Shown: positions 34,659 to 44,069, numbered from the stretch's first letter. The stretch is 57,220 nucleotides of DNA from a bacterium HR15 (GCA_002898555.1 BEHR01000023.1:1-57220); one strand, 5' to 3'. Numbers and translations are program-made. Notes: a model not told the origin generated them from the sequence alone.

Positions 34659-35342
34659 ATGAGAGGTCTGTGGACGATAGGGCTATTGGCGCTGTGTGTG
34701 GGCGTGTTCGCGCAGATTGAACCCAAAGCCGATGAGTGGCTGGAGCGCAGCTTTAAAGCCTATAGCGCCCTGCAGAGCTTGCAGAGCAAAACGACCATCA
34801 CTGTGCTACTGATTACGCCCAGAAACCCGCAGGGCGAAACGATCCAGAAGCTACTTTATGCCTACACCATCCGCCCACCGGCACAAATTAACCTGCTGGT
34901 GAAGGACACCATGGCAAAAGGTGAGGGGGTGCGCTATCTGTGCGATGGAACCGCTCTCAAAAGTGGTGAACGGAGTGTGCCCGTACAGGGGTCTGGCTCT
35001 GCGCTGATCGAAGGGCTGGTCAGCTTCGATGTGTTCACTCCCTACGATATGGTCTTCGTGCTGGGAGGCAGAAGCAGTCAAGAGAAAATTAAAAAAGAGA
35101 TTAAGAACTTGCGTGTCGCTTCAGAGGATGAAAAGCAAGTGGTGCTCAGTGGGCGCATCCGCAACGAGAGCAATCGCGAGGATGAGTGGGAGTTCGTTAT
35201 CGATAAGGGGACCCAGCTGATGCGTCGTATTACCATCACCACGCGCGTCAAATTGGAGGGGCAAGAGGCGCAGTTTGTATTGGCGATGGAGTTTGATCCG
35301 ACACCGAACCCGCCTGTGAGCGATAAGACTTTCAGCGAGTGA
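34659..35342 (+). CDS. Secreted LolA-like / outer-membrane lipoprotein-sorting-like protein
   Basis: A 227-aa protein with a signal peptide ([19 protein letters not shown]). The pattern after it, [24 protein letters not shown], then alternating beta strands with [17 protein letters not shown], resembles the LolA/DUF2092 half-barrel fold of periplasmic lipid or lipoprotein carriers. The function is inferred from fold resemblance only. The frame extends to GTG 34632, but ATG 34659 gives the signal peptide and lies just after the -10 box. Its last 11 bp overlap the mtaB end (convergent). Confidence 0.7.
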   Translation: MRGLWTIGLLALCVGVFAQIEPKADEWLERSFKAYSALQSLQSKTTITVLLITPRNPQGETIQKLLYAYTIRPPAQINLLVKDTMAKGEGVRYLCDGTALKSGERSVPVQGSGSALIEGLVSFDVFTPYDMVFVLGGRSSQEKIKKEIKNLRVASEDEKQVVLSGRIRNESNREDEWEFVIDKGTQLMRRITITTRVKLEGQEAQFVLAMEFDPTPNPPVSDKTFSE

Positions 35343-36717
35343 CGCATTCGCCCAGTATGCCTTCAGGCGAAACACTCTGGATGCGCACAGGCACCAATTG
35401 CCCCACCAGCGTGGGCGACCCCGTGAACTCGACTTGCAGGTAGTGGTCGCTCGTGCCTGTCAACAGTCCCGAAAGTTTGGAACGGGTTTCTACGCGTACA
35501 TATTCGGTCTGCCCGATGAAGCGGGTGGCGTAGCGCAGCTGCACAGCCCGGCATACCGCTTGCAACCGTTGTGCGCGTTCTGCTTTGACATGCTCTGGCA
35601 CTTGTTCCGCCATCGCCTCAGCGGGGGTGCCAGGGCGCGGGGAATAGCGAAAGAGGTGCGCACGGCAGAACTCCACCGTCTCCACCACGCGGCAAGTGTT
35701 TTCGAACGCCTCCTCGTCCTCGCCGGGAAAGCCGACCATAATGTCGGTGCTGATTGCCAGATGGGGGATGCGCTCGCGCAAGCGGCGGCACAGGTCTAAA
35801 TAGAACGCCTGGTCATAAGGGCGGTTCATCGTCCGCAGCACGCGCGAATCACCGCTTTGCAGCGGGATGTGCAGATGTGGGCACATTTTGGGGTTCGTTG
35901 CCAGCTGCTCGATCAGCGCATCGCTCACCTGAGTGGGTTCGATGGAGCTGATACGGATGCGTTCCAGCCCCTCGATCTCGCTCAGCATCGCACACAGGGT
36001 CGGCAGGTCGGGTCCACCGCTGCCGGAATGTTCCCCATAGTCGCCAATCAGCACGCCCGTCAGCACAATCTCTCTGAAGCCATGCGCGACCAACGCCTGC
36101 GCCTCCGCCAGCACCTCCTGATAGGGCAGGCTGCGCATTACGGGGCGCGTATAGGGGATGGAACAAAAAGAGCAGAACACATTGCAACCGTCCTGAATTT
36201 TCAGCACGGCACGGGTACGCTTCAGGGGGCGCGGCTCCGCGTTGGGAATCGGTTCGTCATCCATCGACCCAGGCGTGGGACGAGATTTTTCCTCCGAGCC
36301 AGACGGGTGCCCCAGAGGAAAAATCTTGGAAGGGCTGGAGGTGAGAGCATCGGTCCGAAGTTGTTCCGCCAGCTCAGGAAAGTTCTCCAGCAGCCTGTCC
36401 ACGGTGTGGAGTTTATCGGGATTGGGCACCACGAGGTGCGCTTCTGCCACGCGCTCACCCCGCCGCAGTGTGAACTGGGCGTAGCAGCCCGTCATGACCA
36501 CGATCGCGTTCGGGTTCTGGCGTGCCGCGCGGCGCACCGTCTGGCGCGATTTCGCTTCCGCCGATTGCGTGACCGAACAGGTGTTAATCACATACACATC
36601 GGCGGGGCTATCGAACGGCACAATTTCGAACCCGCGCGCCTCAAAACTCTCCAGAATCTTCTGGGTCTCATACTGATTGACCTTGCAACCGAGCGTGGTG
36701 AGCGCAACTTTCGGCAT
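35332..36717 (-). CDS. mtaB: tRNA (t6A37) methylthiotransferase MtaB
   Basis: MtaB converts t6A37 to ms2t6A37 in ANN-decoding tRNAs. The N-terminal UPF0004 domain has cluster cysteines C11, C47 and C78. The radical-SAM motif C178-x3-C182-x2-C185 (CNVFCSFC) is intact, and a TRAM-like domain ends the 461-aa protein. Residues 123-165 form an unusually long polar linker between the two domains. ATG 36717 follows GAGGTTACC and a GGGTAAAAT box 9 nt upstream. Confidence 0.93.
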   Translation of the reverse strand: MPKVALTTLGCKVNQYETQKILESFEARGFEIVPFDSPADVYVINTCSVTQSAEAKSRQTVRRAARQNPNAIVVMTGCYAQFTLRRGERVAEAHLVVPNPDKLHTVDRLLENFPELAEQLRTDALTSSPSKIFPLGHPSGSEEKSRPTPGSMDDEPIPNAEPRPLKRTRAVLKIQDGCNVFCSFCSIPYTRPVMRSLPYQEVLAEAQALVAHGFREIVLTGVLIGDYGEHSGSGGPDLPTLCAMLSEIEGLERIRISSIEPTQVSDALIEQLATNPKMCPHLHIPLQSGDSRVLRTMNRPYDQAFYLDLCRRLRERIPHLAISTDIMVGFPGEDEEAFENTCRVVETVEFCRAHLFRYSPRPGTPAEAMAEQVPEHVKAERAQRLQAVCRAVQLRYATRFIGQTEYVRVETRSKLSGLLTGTSDHYLQVEFTGSPTLVGQLVPVRIQSVSPEGILGECVTR

Positions 36718-36726
36718 GGTAACCTC

Positions 36727-36735
36727 ATTTTACCC
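36727..36735 (-). promoter_or_regulatory. Candidate promoter (-10 GGGTAAAAT) for mtaB
   Basis: TAAAAT on the minus strand (36732-36727) preceded by GGG; the 9 nt to ATG contain a GAGG. The same 12-base block precedes kbl. Confidence 0.45.
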
Positions 36736-36787
36736 TGCCACCGCGCACGCGCCTTATGCGCGCGACAGGAGGGGTTGCCTGCTGGCG

Positions 36788-36795
36788 GGTATAAT
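36788..36795 (+). promoter_or_regulatory. Candidate promoter (-10 GGTATAAT) of tRNA-Arg
   Basis: TATAAT at 36790-36795, preceded by GGG (36787-36789), 8 nt before the mature 5' end of the tRNA. No TTGACA-like box at 17 bp. It is the only promoter seen upstream of both the tRNA and the GH42-like gene. Confidence 0.6.
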
Positions 36796-36803
36796 TAAAG
36801 CGC

Positions 36804-36878
36804 GCCCCCGTAGCTCAGTGGATAGAGCGCAGGCCTCCGGAGCCTGGTGCGCAGGTTCGATTCCTGCCGGGGGCGCCA
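36804..36878 (+). tRNA. tRNA-Arg (anticodon CCG)
   Basis: A full 75-nt cloverleaf with encoded CCA. The acceptor GCCCCCG pairs with CGGGGGC. The D arm is GCTC-AGTGGATA-GAGC, the anticodon arm CAGGC-CTCCGGA-GCCTG gives anticodon CCG, the variable loop is GTGC, and the T arm is GCAGG-TTCGATT-CCTGC; the discriminator is G. It reads CGG arginine codons. The GH42-like ATG lies only 23 bp downstream with no terminator between. Confidence 0.95.
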
Positions 36879-36901
36879 TATTTGCAGCCAGGAGGACGCC
36901 G

Positions 36902-39886
36902 ATGCGAAGCCTGATAGGATGGCTGGTCATGCTACTGATGGGAAAGGCATTCGCGCAAGCCCAATTACAACTGATCCCGCAGTCGTTTACCATCCGCCCG
37001 AATCTGGTGCGCAACGGTAGCTTCGAAGAGGTACAGAACGGCTTGCCTGTCGGTTGGCGATGGGACAAACGCAACACCGACGCCACCGCGCAAGTGGTCG
37101 AAGGCGAGGCGGCGACGGGCATGCGCTGCCTGAAGCTGACCAGCACGACCCCGTTTGCCCCCGATACTTATGGGCTATTGCGCTATGAAGGAGGCGTGCC
37201 TGTCCAACCCAGTGCGGTCTACACGCTCAGCGTGCGCTACAGAGCGAAAGGGGGCTATCAGGGCTTTGTAGGAGGCGGGAAACTCTGGCGTGTGCGCCTC
37301 CCTTTAGAAGATACAGGGGGGCAATGGAAACGCGCCGCGATTACCTTCGCCACCGCCAGCGATGAAACCAACTTCGATCTGGTTATCACGGTCGAGACGC
37401 CCACGGAGGGGCTGTATATCGACGATTTGAAGCTGGAGGAGGGGCGCGAACCCAGCTTTTTCGTGCCTGCGGAAACACCTGACCGCCCACTCCTCTATCT
37501 GAGCGAGTTGCCTGATAAGGTCTATCTAAATACGCCTACATGGAGTGGCTTCATAGAGTTCTACCTGCCCACCGAGGCGAAAGATGCCCGTGTCGAAATG
37601 CGATTGGGCGAGCAACTTGCCCAGCAACAGATGAACTTGCCTGCTGGCGTCATCCGTGCCGAGTTCCAGTTTGCGGAGCCACCCGCCCGGCAGCAAACCC
37701 TGACCATCCGCATCGAATCATCCAATCTGCCCACCGTCGAGGCGAGCCACACTTTCACCTTCTTCACCCGGCGCGAGGCACAAGCACGGCTCGACGCCAT
37801 TCGTCAGTCGCTGCCGCGTTGGCAGTCGCAGCTGAACACCATTCGCCAGCGCGGACAAGATGTTGCCTATCCCCTTGCGAGTTTCACCATCCTGCAGGAG
37901 TTCGTGCCCTATGTGGAGAGCGATATACAGAAGGGGCTGCTGCAGCGTGCTTTTCAGCAGTTGGACGAGATGGAGCCGATGGCGCAGCGGCTGACTCAGA
38001 CCCTGAGCGAGGTGCTGAACGGTAAGCGTCGTCTTCCGACCGTGCCTCGCTATGTGACCTCGCCCGTTGAGATCAAAGGCGCGTCGCTGATTGCCGATAC
38101 AGTGGATCCCGTCACGGGCAAGCGCGAGCGACGCCCTGTGTTCCTGGTGGGATTCGGACATTTCGGCAAGGTTCGCAAGGATTTGGAGAAATTCCCGCGT
38201 ATGGGGTTCAACCTGGTGCAGGTTGAGATGGGCGTGTCGGACATCCTACCGCGCAAGGGGGAAGTTCGCCTCAAGAAACTGGAGGAAGACATTCTGCCCC
38301 TGTTGCGTCGCGCTGCGCAGGCGAATGTGCGCGTCGATCTGCTCATCAGTCCCCACTATATGCCCGACTGGGTGCTACAGGAGTATCCTGAGCTGCGCCA
38401 GGCACGCGAAGGATTTTTGCAATACAGCCTTTTCGCCCCCCAGAGCCTGCAGGTGCTGAAAGAGTACCTTCGGCACTTCGCGCCACATCTGCGCAATCAG
38501 CCTGCGTTGAACAGCATCTGCCTCTCGAACGAGCCGATGAATGTGGAGGATCCACAATCGCCCCCACAGCTGGCGGCATGGCGCGAATGGCTGAAAGCCC
38601 GCCACAAGACCCTGCTGACACTCAACACCCGTTGGCAGACCAATTACTCAAGTTGGGATAACATCCCTATTCCGACCGAGGGCGCGCCCTATGCCGAGTT
38701 CTGCGAGTTCAACCAGGAGTGGACAGCCAACTGGCATCGTGCGTTGGCACAGGAGCTGAAACGCTACTTGCCGGGCGTTCCACTTCACGCGAAGCTGATG
38801 AGCGGGCTGTTTCTGAGCGATCGCGAGCAGCATCGTGGCATCGACCCGCAACTATTTGCCGAGTTCTGCGAGCTGAACGGCAACGATGCAACGACCTTCT
38901 ATTCTCATGCGCCCGATTCGCCCTTCGCGTTCGGCTGGGTTGGCACGATGATGGCACACGATTTGCAGCGCTCGCTCCGCGATGCCCCTCTATTCAATTC
39001 TGAAAACCATGTGATTCCCGACCGGGAGCAGCGCGTTGTGCCGCCCCAACATGGGCGTGCCGTGCTGTGGGAGGAGGCGATTCGTGGGCTGTCTGCCACG
39101 ACCTTCTGGGTCTGGGAGCGCACGGACGACCCGCAGAGTGATTTCGCAGGTAGCCTGTTGCATCGCCCAGCGTTTATCGAGGCGCTGGCGCACACCGCGC
39201 TGGATCTCAATCGCCTCGCACCCTATGTGGCGGCGCTGCAAAATCAACCACCCGATCTCTATCTCTACCACTCGCCCCTCGACTTGGTGCTGCAGGGTGC
39301 GGATGCGGTGGTTGCCCGCGATCATCTGTATATTGCGCTGACGATGCTGGGCGTGCGGGTCGGGTTCGTCACGGAGCGTCAGGTGGCGGCGCGTCAGTTG
39401 CCAGCTGGGAAGCGCATTCTCCTGCCGGGCGTGCAGTACATTTCGGATGAGGCACTCCTCGCCTTAGACACCTATCGTCAGCGTGGGGGTGGGTTAGCCG
39501 CACTGGGCGAGCCGATCCTGCGTTTCGATCGGTATGGACGCCCCCGCAGCTCGCGCCTGCCAGTGCAGACCATCGACCGCGACGCCACTCTGGATGCCCG
39601 ATTGCTGCACCAGAAGCTGGCGCGATTCCTGGATGAATGGAATATTGTACGCCCGCTGCGCTTGTTGAACGAGGGTGGGCAGCCTGTCTGGGGGGTTGCC
39701 TATCGTACCGCGCCTTACGGCAACGGCTTCGTCGCCAGCCTCTGCAACTACACCCAGAAGCCGATTACTGTGCGCCTCGTGAACGACAAGAACGAGCCGA
39801 TTCGGGCAGTGAACCTGTTCACAGACGCGCGTGTAGAGGGGCAACTCACGCTGCAGCCGCTGGAGCCGGTGCTGTTGCGGTGGTAG
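36902..39886 (+). CDS. Secreted GH42-like beta-galactosidase family protein
   Basis: A 994-aa protein with a signal peptide (MRSLIGWLVMLLMGKAFA). A beta-sandwich carbohydrate-binding-like domain follows (NLVRNGSFEEVQNGLPVGW to IDDLKLEEG, about 30-180). The TIM barrel from about 410 resembles GH42: acid/base E544 in LSNEPMN and candidate nucleophile E701 in FNSENHV. The C-terminal part (LLPGVQYISDEALLAL, GGGLAALGE) resembles the GH42 amidotransferase-like domain. It probably hydrolyses beta-galactosides or related glycans outside the cytoplasm; the exact substrate is unknown. ATG 36902 has CAGGAGGA upstream. Confidence 0.8.
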   Translation: MRSLIGWLVMLLMGKAFAQAQLQLIPQSFTIRPNLVRNGSFEEVQNGLPVGWRWDKRNTDATAQVVEGEAATGMRCLKLTSTTPFAPDTYGLLRYEGGVPVQPSAVYTLSVRYRAKGGYQGFVGGGKLWRVRLPLEDTGGQWKRAAITFATASDETNFDLVITVETPTEGLYIDDLKLEEGREPSFFVPAETPDRPLLYLSELPDKVYLNTPTWSGFIEFYLPTEAKDARVEMRLGEQLAQQQMNLPAGVIRAEFQFAEPPARQQTLTIRIESSNLPTVEASHTFTFFTRREAQARLDAIRQSLPRWQSQLNTIRQRGQDVAYPLASFTILQEFVPYVESDIQKGLLQRAFQQLDEMEPMAQRLTQTLSEVLNGKRRLPTVPRYVTSPVEIKGASLIADTVDPVTGKRERRPVFLVGFGHFGKVRKDLEKFPRMGFNLVQVEMGVSDILPRKGEVRLKKLEEDILPLLRRAAQANVRVDLLISPHYMPDWVLQEYPELRQAREGFLQYSLFAPQSLQVLKEYLRHFAPHLRNQPALNSICLSNEPMNVEDPQSPPQLAAWREWLKARHKTLLTLNTRWQTNYSSWDNIPIPTEGAPYAEFCEFNQEWTANWHRALAQELKRYLPGVPLHAKLMSGLFLSDREQHRGIDPQLFAEFCELNGNDATTFYSHAPDSPFAFGWVGTMMAHDLQRSLRDAPLFNSENHVIPDREQRVVPPQHGRAVLWEEAIRGLSATTFWVWERTDDPQSDFAGSLLHRPAFIEALAHTALDLNRLAPYVAALQNQPPDLYLYHSPLDLVLQGADAVVARDHLYIALTMLGVRVGFVTERQVAARQLPAGKRILLPGVQYISDEALLALDTYRQRGGGLAALGEPILRFDRYGRPRSSRLPVQTIDRDATLDARLLHQKLARFLDEWNIVRPLRLLNEGGQPVWGVAYRTAPYGNGFVASLCNYTQKPITVRLVNDKNEPIRAVNLFTDARVEGQLTLQPLEPVLLRW

Positions 39887-39964
39887 CCGCTTTGTGGCAA
39901 GGCGAATTTGTGCTGCAGATGGGTTCAGCAAGCTGAGGCGTGTGCCCTGCGCTGTTCTTGAGTG

Positions 39965-39972
39965 GGTATCCT
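39965..39972 (+). promoter_or_regulatory. Candidate near-leaderless promoter (-10 GGTATCCT)
   Basis: TATCCT at 39967-39972 preceded by GGG (39964-39966), 9 nt before ATG 39982. No Shine-Dalgarno sequence is visible. The same TATCCT box occurs before the HyuB and DUF255 genes. Confidence 0.4.
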
Positions 39973-39981
39973 ATACCCTGT

Positions 39982-41991
39982 ATGCGGGAGCCAGTGGAGT
40001 GTCGCGCCTCGGTGGAAAGGGTGCTGGAGCAGCTCGATCGGGAGGCGCCTGGGGTGCCGCTGCTGGCGCTGGGGCAAACCGTGTTCTGGGACGAGCCGAC
40101 CAAGAGCGTTCTGCTATGGTTGATGGAAGCGTGCCAGCGCGTGCGCCCCTTTTTCTTCGGCGTGCATGATACCGACTACTTTGCCCGCTTGCATGCTCGT
40201 GAGTGGCGCGTGGCGAGTAGCGAATGGCATGGGGATGGTTTCGCCCTGCTACCCCATAATGACTACTCCACCCGCGCGTTGTGGTCCTCGGCGGGCGAAA
40301 TTTCCTGCCTGTTCGGCAGCGAGTTGATCCCGACTCGTGCGCGTTATCGTGAGGCAGGGGCGCAGCTGGAAAAGGTGGCGCCACATCATCCTGCGGGACG
40401 CATCGCTTTTTTGGATGCCATCACGGAGGCGTGGGGCTGGCGTGGGTTAGTGGCTACTGGGCGCGCGCCTTTGCCTGTGTACGAGATACCTGTGCGCGAG
40501 GTGTTGCCCGCTCTGGATGCCCTCCTGCAGTGGGGCTTTGAGGCAACTCTGCAGTGTTTAGCGGAGCCTGAGCAGCGCGAGCGCGCCCGTCAGCGCGCGG
40601 AGAGGATCCGCCAGCGCGTGCATGAATTGGTAGCCTTGTCGGATGGGTCTCTCTCACTGGCAGACCTCTATCGCTATCTCTATCGCGACTTTCTGGTGTG
40701 GCTAATCGGGCGCGTGCCCGAGACGGTCGGTTTCACACGCACGACGGAACTCCTACGCTTCACCCCTGAAACGGCGCATCGTCCGCGTTTCCAGCTGCTG
40801 CAGCACTTTTTAGACCCGCGCACGCGCCCGCTGTGCGAACGCGCTTATAACGAAGCCGTTGCCGACACCGAAATCTACACCCTCGATGAGTTTGGCGAGG
40901 GCGCACTGCCGTTCGACCTGCTCATCCCGCGCCGTGGACGCGGCACACTGCTGCTCACCGAACGCTACCTTACGGTGCTGACCCCTGAACCCGTTATCCT
41001 GCGCCTGAAGCAACCTGTGGAAACGGTAGCCACGCTGGCAGAGGTGCTTGCGCAGGCGTTCGGCGACGCGACCGTACTGATTGGGAAGGCGTTGACGCTG
41101 GTGCCGATGCTGGCGCATGAGTTCGTGTTCGTGTTTAACGAGCGGGGTTCACCCTACCTCCCCCTGAGCGTGCGCATGCTCCAGCGGATGCACCAGGAAG
41201 GGATAGCATTCGCCCTCTATCCGCTTTTGCGCCTGCGCTATGCGACCTGGGACACCATCGGCGCGGAATGTGTGCAGCTTCGGCTTCCCGACCACTTAGC
41301 CACAGCGTTCGGCGAGCGTGAACTATGCTCTGAACAATTTGCGCGACGCTGGCGCGAGGTGGTACAGGCACAAAAAGAGTTGCTGCACGCGCTCAGCGCG
41401 TGTCATAGCCCCCGTGCTTTGATGCGCTTCCTCGCGGAGCGATACGGTGAACCATGGCAAGGATATACCGCCGTGTATGAGGAGCTGCATGGGCAGTTGC
41501 AGCAGTTAGGTAAGGAAGCGGATAAGCTGCGCCAGCAAGCCCATGCACTCCATGCGGAACGTCGCGCCTTGAAGCGGGAGCGCGCCCGATTAGAGCGTGA
41601 AAAAGGGGAGCATTTTCGGCGGGCAATTCGGAGCGACAGCGAAAGCGAGCGACAGCGGCACATGGCTCAGCGTGAAGCGTGTGAGGTGCGCTTGCAAGCC
41701 ATCGCGGAGCGACTGCGTGCCATTCGCCAACAGTTGCGCCAGCTGCTCGCTCAGCGATTGCAGATGGGACGCACGCCCGAACAGTTAGCCGTTCGCGAAC
41801 GGGTGCAGCAACTGGAGTATGAAGCGGAGGTCGCGCGGGTGGAGCTTGCCCGCAATGCCATTCTGACCGCAGAAGGCTTGCCACTGACCAACGCACGCCC
41901 TACCGCATGGTGGTTCCTGCTGGTCTCTGACGCATGGTTCCGTGCGAATGCCCAGCAAACAGAACTTTACTTGGAATCGCTCCGCGGATGA
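39982..41991 (+). CDS. Unrecognised 669-aa protein with C-terminal coiled coil
   Basis: I do not recognise this protein. The N-terminal 130 residues look like an alpha/beta domain with LLALGQTVFWDEPTKSVLL, FFFGVHDTDYFAR and LLPHNDYSTRALWSSAGEI, followed by a mixed region and, at about 500-620, a strongly charged heptad-like coiled coil (LHAERRALKRERARLEREKG). It ends with a Trp/Phe-rich block. There is no signal peptide or membrane segment, so it is probably cytoplasmic. GQ-x-x-x-F-x-x-P followed by a D-x-D pair faintly recalls the N-domain of BshC-type enzymes, but this is not enough to assign a function. An in-frame GTG at 39940 precedes the -10 box, so ATG 39982 is preferred. Codon use matches the host. 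Confidence 0.8.
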   Translation: MREPVECRASVERVLEQLDREAPGVPLLALGQTVFWDEPTKSVLLWLMEACQRVRPFFFGVHDTDYFARLHAREWRVASSEWHGDGFALLPHNDYSTRALWSSAGEISCLFGSELIPTRARYREAGAQLEKVAPHHPAGRIAFLDAITEAWGWRGLVATGRAPLPVYEIPVREVLPALDALLQWGFEATLQCLAEPEQRERARQRAERIRQRVHELVALSDGSLSLADLYRYLYRDFLVWLIGRVPETVGFTRTTELLRFTPETAHRPRFQLLQHFLDPRTRPLCERAYNEAVADTEIYTLDEFGEGALPFDLLIPRRGRGTLLLTERYLTVLTPEPVILRLKQPVETVATLAEVLAQAFGDATVLIGKALTLVPMLAHEFVFVFNERGSPYLPLSVRMLQRMHQEGIAFALYPLLRLRYATWDTIGAECVQLRLPDHLATAFGERELCSEQFARRWREVVQAQKELLHALSACHSPRALMRFLAERYGEPWQGYTAVYEELHGQLQQLGKEADKLRQQAHALHAERRALKRERARLEREKGEHFRRAIRSDSESERQRHMAQREACEVRLQAIAERLRAIRQQLRQLLAQRLQMGRTPEQLAVRERVQQLEYEAEVARVELARNAILTAEGLPLTNARPTAWWFLLVSDAWFRANAQQTELYLESLRG

Positions 41992-42025
41992 AATTTTTTC
42001 CCTGACCCAGATGCGCTCAAAATTT

Positions 42026-42045
42026 TCTTTTCCGGAGCGAAAAGA
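42026..42045. terminator. Weak hairpin between convergent genes
   Basis: TCTTTTC and GAAAAGA pair around the loop CGGAGC in the 56-bp gap between the unknown gene (+) and tpiA (-). AT-rich flanks (ATTTTTT at 41993, AAAATTTT at 42019) could serve as U-runs in either direction. The stem is weak. Confidence 0.35.
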
Positions 42046-42047
42046 TT

Positions 42048-42848
42048 TCACGGAGCACAATAAGTAATCTGGACGAACTCGTCTGCGTTCAGGCTCGCGC
42101 CTCCGACCAGCACGCCGTCGATTTCGGGCTGATGGAGCAGTCCTTGCGCGTTCGCTGCCGTCACGCTGCCCCCATAGAGCACGCGCACCTGCTCGCCCAG
42201 TTCAGGCGCATACAAGTCTTTGAGCTGCTGGCGAATGAAGCCGCATACGCGATTGGCTTCCTCCGCGTCGCATACCTGCCCTGTACCGATTGCCCACACC
42301 GGCTCATAGGCGATAACCAGCTCATAAAGCTCGTCGGCATCGATGCCTTGCAATGCGCCCTCCAGTTGCTGACGGATAATCGCTTCGGTCTGACCTGCTG
42401 TCCGTTCCTGCAGCGTTTCGCCCACGCAGAGAATGGGCTTCAGTCCATGAGGCAGCACCGCCCTGAGCTTGAGGTTGAGCGTCGCCTCGTTTTCGCCAAA
42501 GTAGCGCAGGTGCTGCTCGGTCAGATGAGGGTCGGGCTTGCCGAATCGTCCACGCGTTTCTGAGTGTCCTAAAATCACATACTCACATCCCACCGCGATG
42601 AGCATCGTGGGGGAGATCTGCCCGGTATACGCGCCCGCATCCGCCCAGAACACATTTTGCGCTCCCAGTTTTAGGTTGCTGCCCCGCAGCGCGTCCGCCA
42701 CTGCCGGCAACGAGACGAATGGCGGGCATAACACCACATCCAGATTGAGGCGCGTCCCGATGCGCTGCCGCAGCGTCGTTGCCAGAGCCGCCCCCTCCGC
42801 CGGAGTCAAATGCATCTTCCAGTTGCCTGCAATCAAACAGGTACGCAT
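42048..42848 (-). CDS. tpiA: Triose-phosphate isomerase
   Basis: TIM interconverts DHAP and glyceraldehyde 3-phosphate. Catalytic residues: N9 and K11 (AGNWKMH), H95 (LGHSETR) and E182 (AYEPVWAIGTG). VLYGGSVTAANA forms the phosphate-binding loop. Length 266 aa is slightly long (usual 245-255). The open frame extends upstream, but ATG 42848 has AAGGAGGGTGA at good spacing and the family start. It is not next to other glycolytic genes. Confidence 0.95.
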   Translation of the reverse strand: MRTCLIAGNWKMHLTPAEGAALATTLRQRIGTRLNLDVVLCPPFVSLPAVADALRGSNLKLGAQNVFWADAGAYTGQISPTMLIAVGCEYVILGHSETRGRFGKPDPHLTEQHLRYFGENEATLNLKLRAVLPHGLKPILCVGETLQERTAGQTEAIIRQQLEGALQGIDADELYELVIAYEPVWAIGTGQVCDAEEANRVCGFIRQQLKDLYAPELGEQVRVLYGGSVTAANAQGLLHQPEIDGVLVGGASLNADEFVQITYCAP

Positions 42849-42920
42849 AGGTATCACCCTCCTTTCTATTCGCCTCGCCATCAACGCTTCCTGCTGTGAG
42901 CCAGCGCCATGCCCCAGCAC

Positions 42921-42949
42921 TTGCAATCGATGTCGAGATGGTGTATAAT
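42921..42949 (+). promoter_or_regulatory. Promoter of the prepilin-like gene
   Basis: TTGCAA (42921-42926) and TATAAT (42944-42949) separated by exactly 17 bp. The predicted start near 42956 gives a short leader with AAGGAGG (42957-42963). With the downstream hairpin, the gene forms a clean single-gene unit. Confidence 0.72.
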
Positions 42950-42970
42950 AGAGGGTAAGGAGGTCCTGAT

Positions 42971-43954
42971 ATGCGCATTCGCAAGGGCTTTACTTTGATC
43001 GAGTTGTTGGTCGTAATCGCGATCATCGCCATTCTGGCGGCGATCCTGTTCCCCGTGTTCGCGCAGGCGCGCGAGAAAGGTCGACAGGCTGTTTGCTTGA
43101 GCAATCTGAACCAGCTGATTAAAGGCACCTTGATGTACGCCTCGGATTATGAAGGGGTGTATCCCTTCGGCTTAGCGGGAACCAATCGGGACAACATTAT
43201 CTACTTTGTCCATGACTTCACCCATCCCTACCGAAAGAACGCGGATATTCTGAAATGCCCCAGCTACCCTGCAGGCGAGGGTGGTCAGGATTATACAGGA
43301 CCAGACTGGCAGCGAGGCAATTATGGGCGTAGCCTGTTCTCTGCGATACGCATGCGGTGTGGCAGTTGTCGTCCTGCAGGCACCTTCCGCTATAATGCCT
43401 ATACCTTCAATCTGGGGCTGTTCAGCATGATGCTTGGTTATCGTGGTCCAAATAATACCTGCGTTAACTCACCAAGTGGCTTGCTGGCACAGTGCTATAA
43501 CGCGGTGGCAGAATCGGGTGTGCCTCAACCTGCCGAGACCATCGCCTACGCTGATGGCTACTTCCCACGGGGCTATAACCGTACAGAATGGCGTGGATGG
43601 ATTGACTACTGGTACAAATGGGAGGTGTGGCCCCGACATACGGAGGGATTGTCAGTAGCTTATATCGATGGGCATGTGAAATGGTCTCGATACAACGGCT
43701 TGCCGACAGGTGGACGCATTATCCCGGGATGTGTTCCCCCGCCAGGCAGCTATTGCCCCAGCATTTATGCACGCCCCACCTACTACAGCTGGACAAACCA
43801 TGTGCCCCCCGCTACACGGCGTAGCTGTGGCTTTACCGAGTTTCCAACTCGCGAAGAGCATTTCGAATGTGTTGGGCATCCGGGAGGTGTGCCGAATTTT
43901 GGCGACTTCCACGGAGTGCCCGGAACCTGCATAGCGGATATCAACTGCTGGTGA
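42971..43954 (+). CDS. Prepilin-type N-terminal cleavage/methylation protein (type II pseudopilin / DUF1559-like)
   Basis: A 327-aa protein with a class III signal: [15 protein letters not shown], cleaved by prepilin peptidase after G6, then a hydrophobic helix and the [13 protein letters not shown] motif very common in Armatimonadota. The body contains [24 protein letters not shown] and YIDGHVKW, typical of DUF1559-like pseudopilins that occur in many paralogues. It likely assembles on a T2SS/T4P-like platform; whether it is structural or a displayed protein is unknown. At least eight Cys in the ectodomain could form disulfides. Confidence 0.85.
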   Translation: MRIRKGFTLIELLVVIAIIAILAAILFPVFAQAREKGRQAVCLSNLNQLIKGTLMYASDYEGVYPFGLAGTNRDNIIYFVHDFTHPYRKNADILKCPSYPAGEGGQDYTGPDWQRGNYGRSLFSAIRMRCGSCRPAGTFRYNAYTFNLGLFSMMLGYRGPNNTCVNSPSGLLAQCYNAVAESGVPQPAETIAYADGYFPRGYNRTEWRGWIDYWYKWEVWPRHTEGLSVAYIDGHVKWSRYNGLPTGGRIIPGCVPPPGSYCPSIYARPTYYSWTNHVPPATRRSCGFTEFPTREEHFECVGHPGGVPNFGDFHGVPGTCIADINCW

Positions 43955-43962
43955 CTCAAAGA

Positions 43963-43985
43963 GGGTGGCTGCTCTCCAGCCACCC
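43963..43985 (+). terminator. Hairpin terminator after the prepilin-like gene
   Basis: GGGTGGCTG (43963-43971) pairs with CAGCCACCC (43977-43985) around CTCTC, a 9-bp perfect GC-rich stem 9 bp after the stop codon. Only a short CTTGTAT tract follows, so termination may be intrinsic but not strong. Confidence 0.65.
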
Positions 43986-44069
43986 CTTGTATATATAGGT
44001 TTGGTCCTTTGGCGCGGAGCGGTATACCCTGCGTCATGGTGGGTTGTCATTTGAGCACAAGAACTTCTC

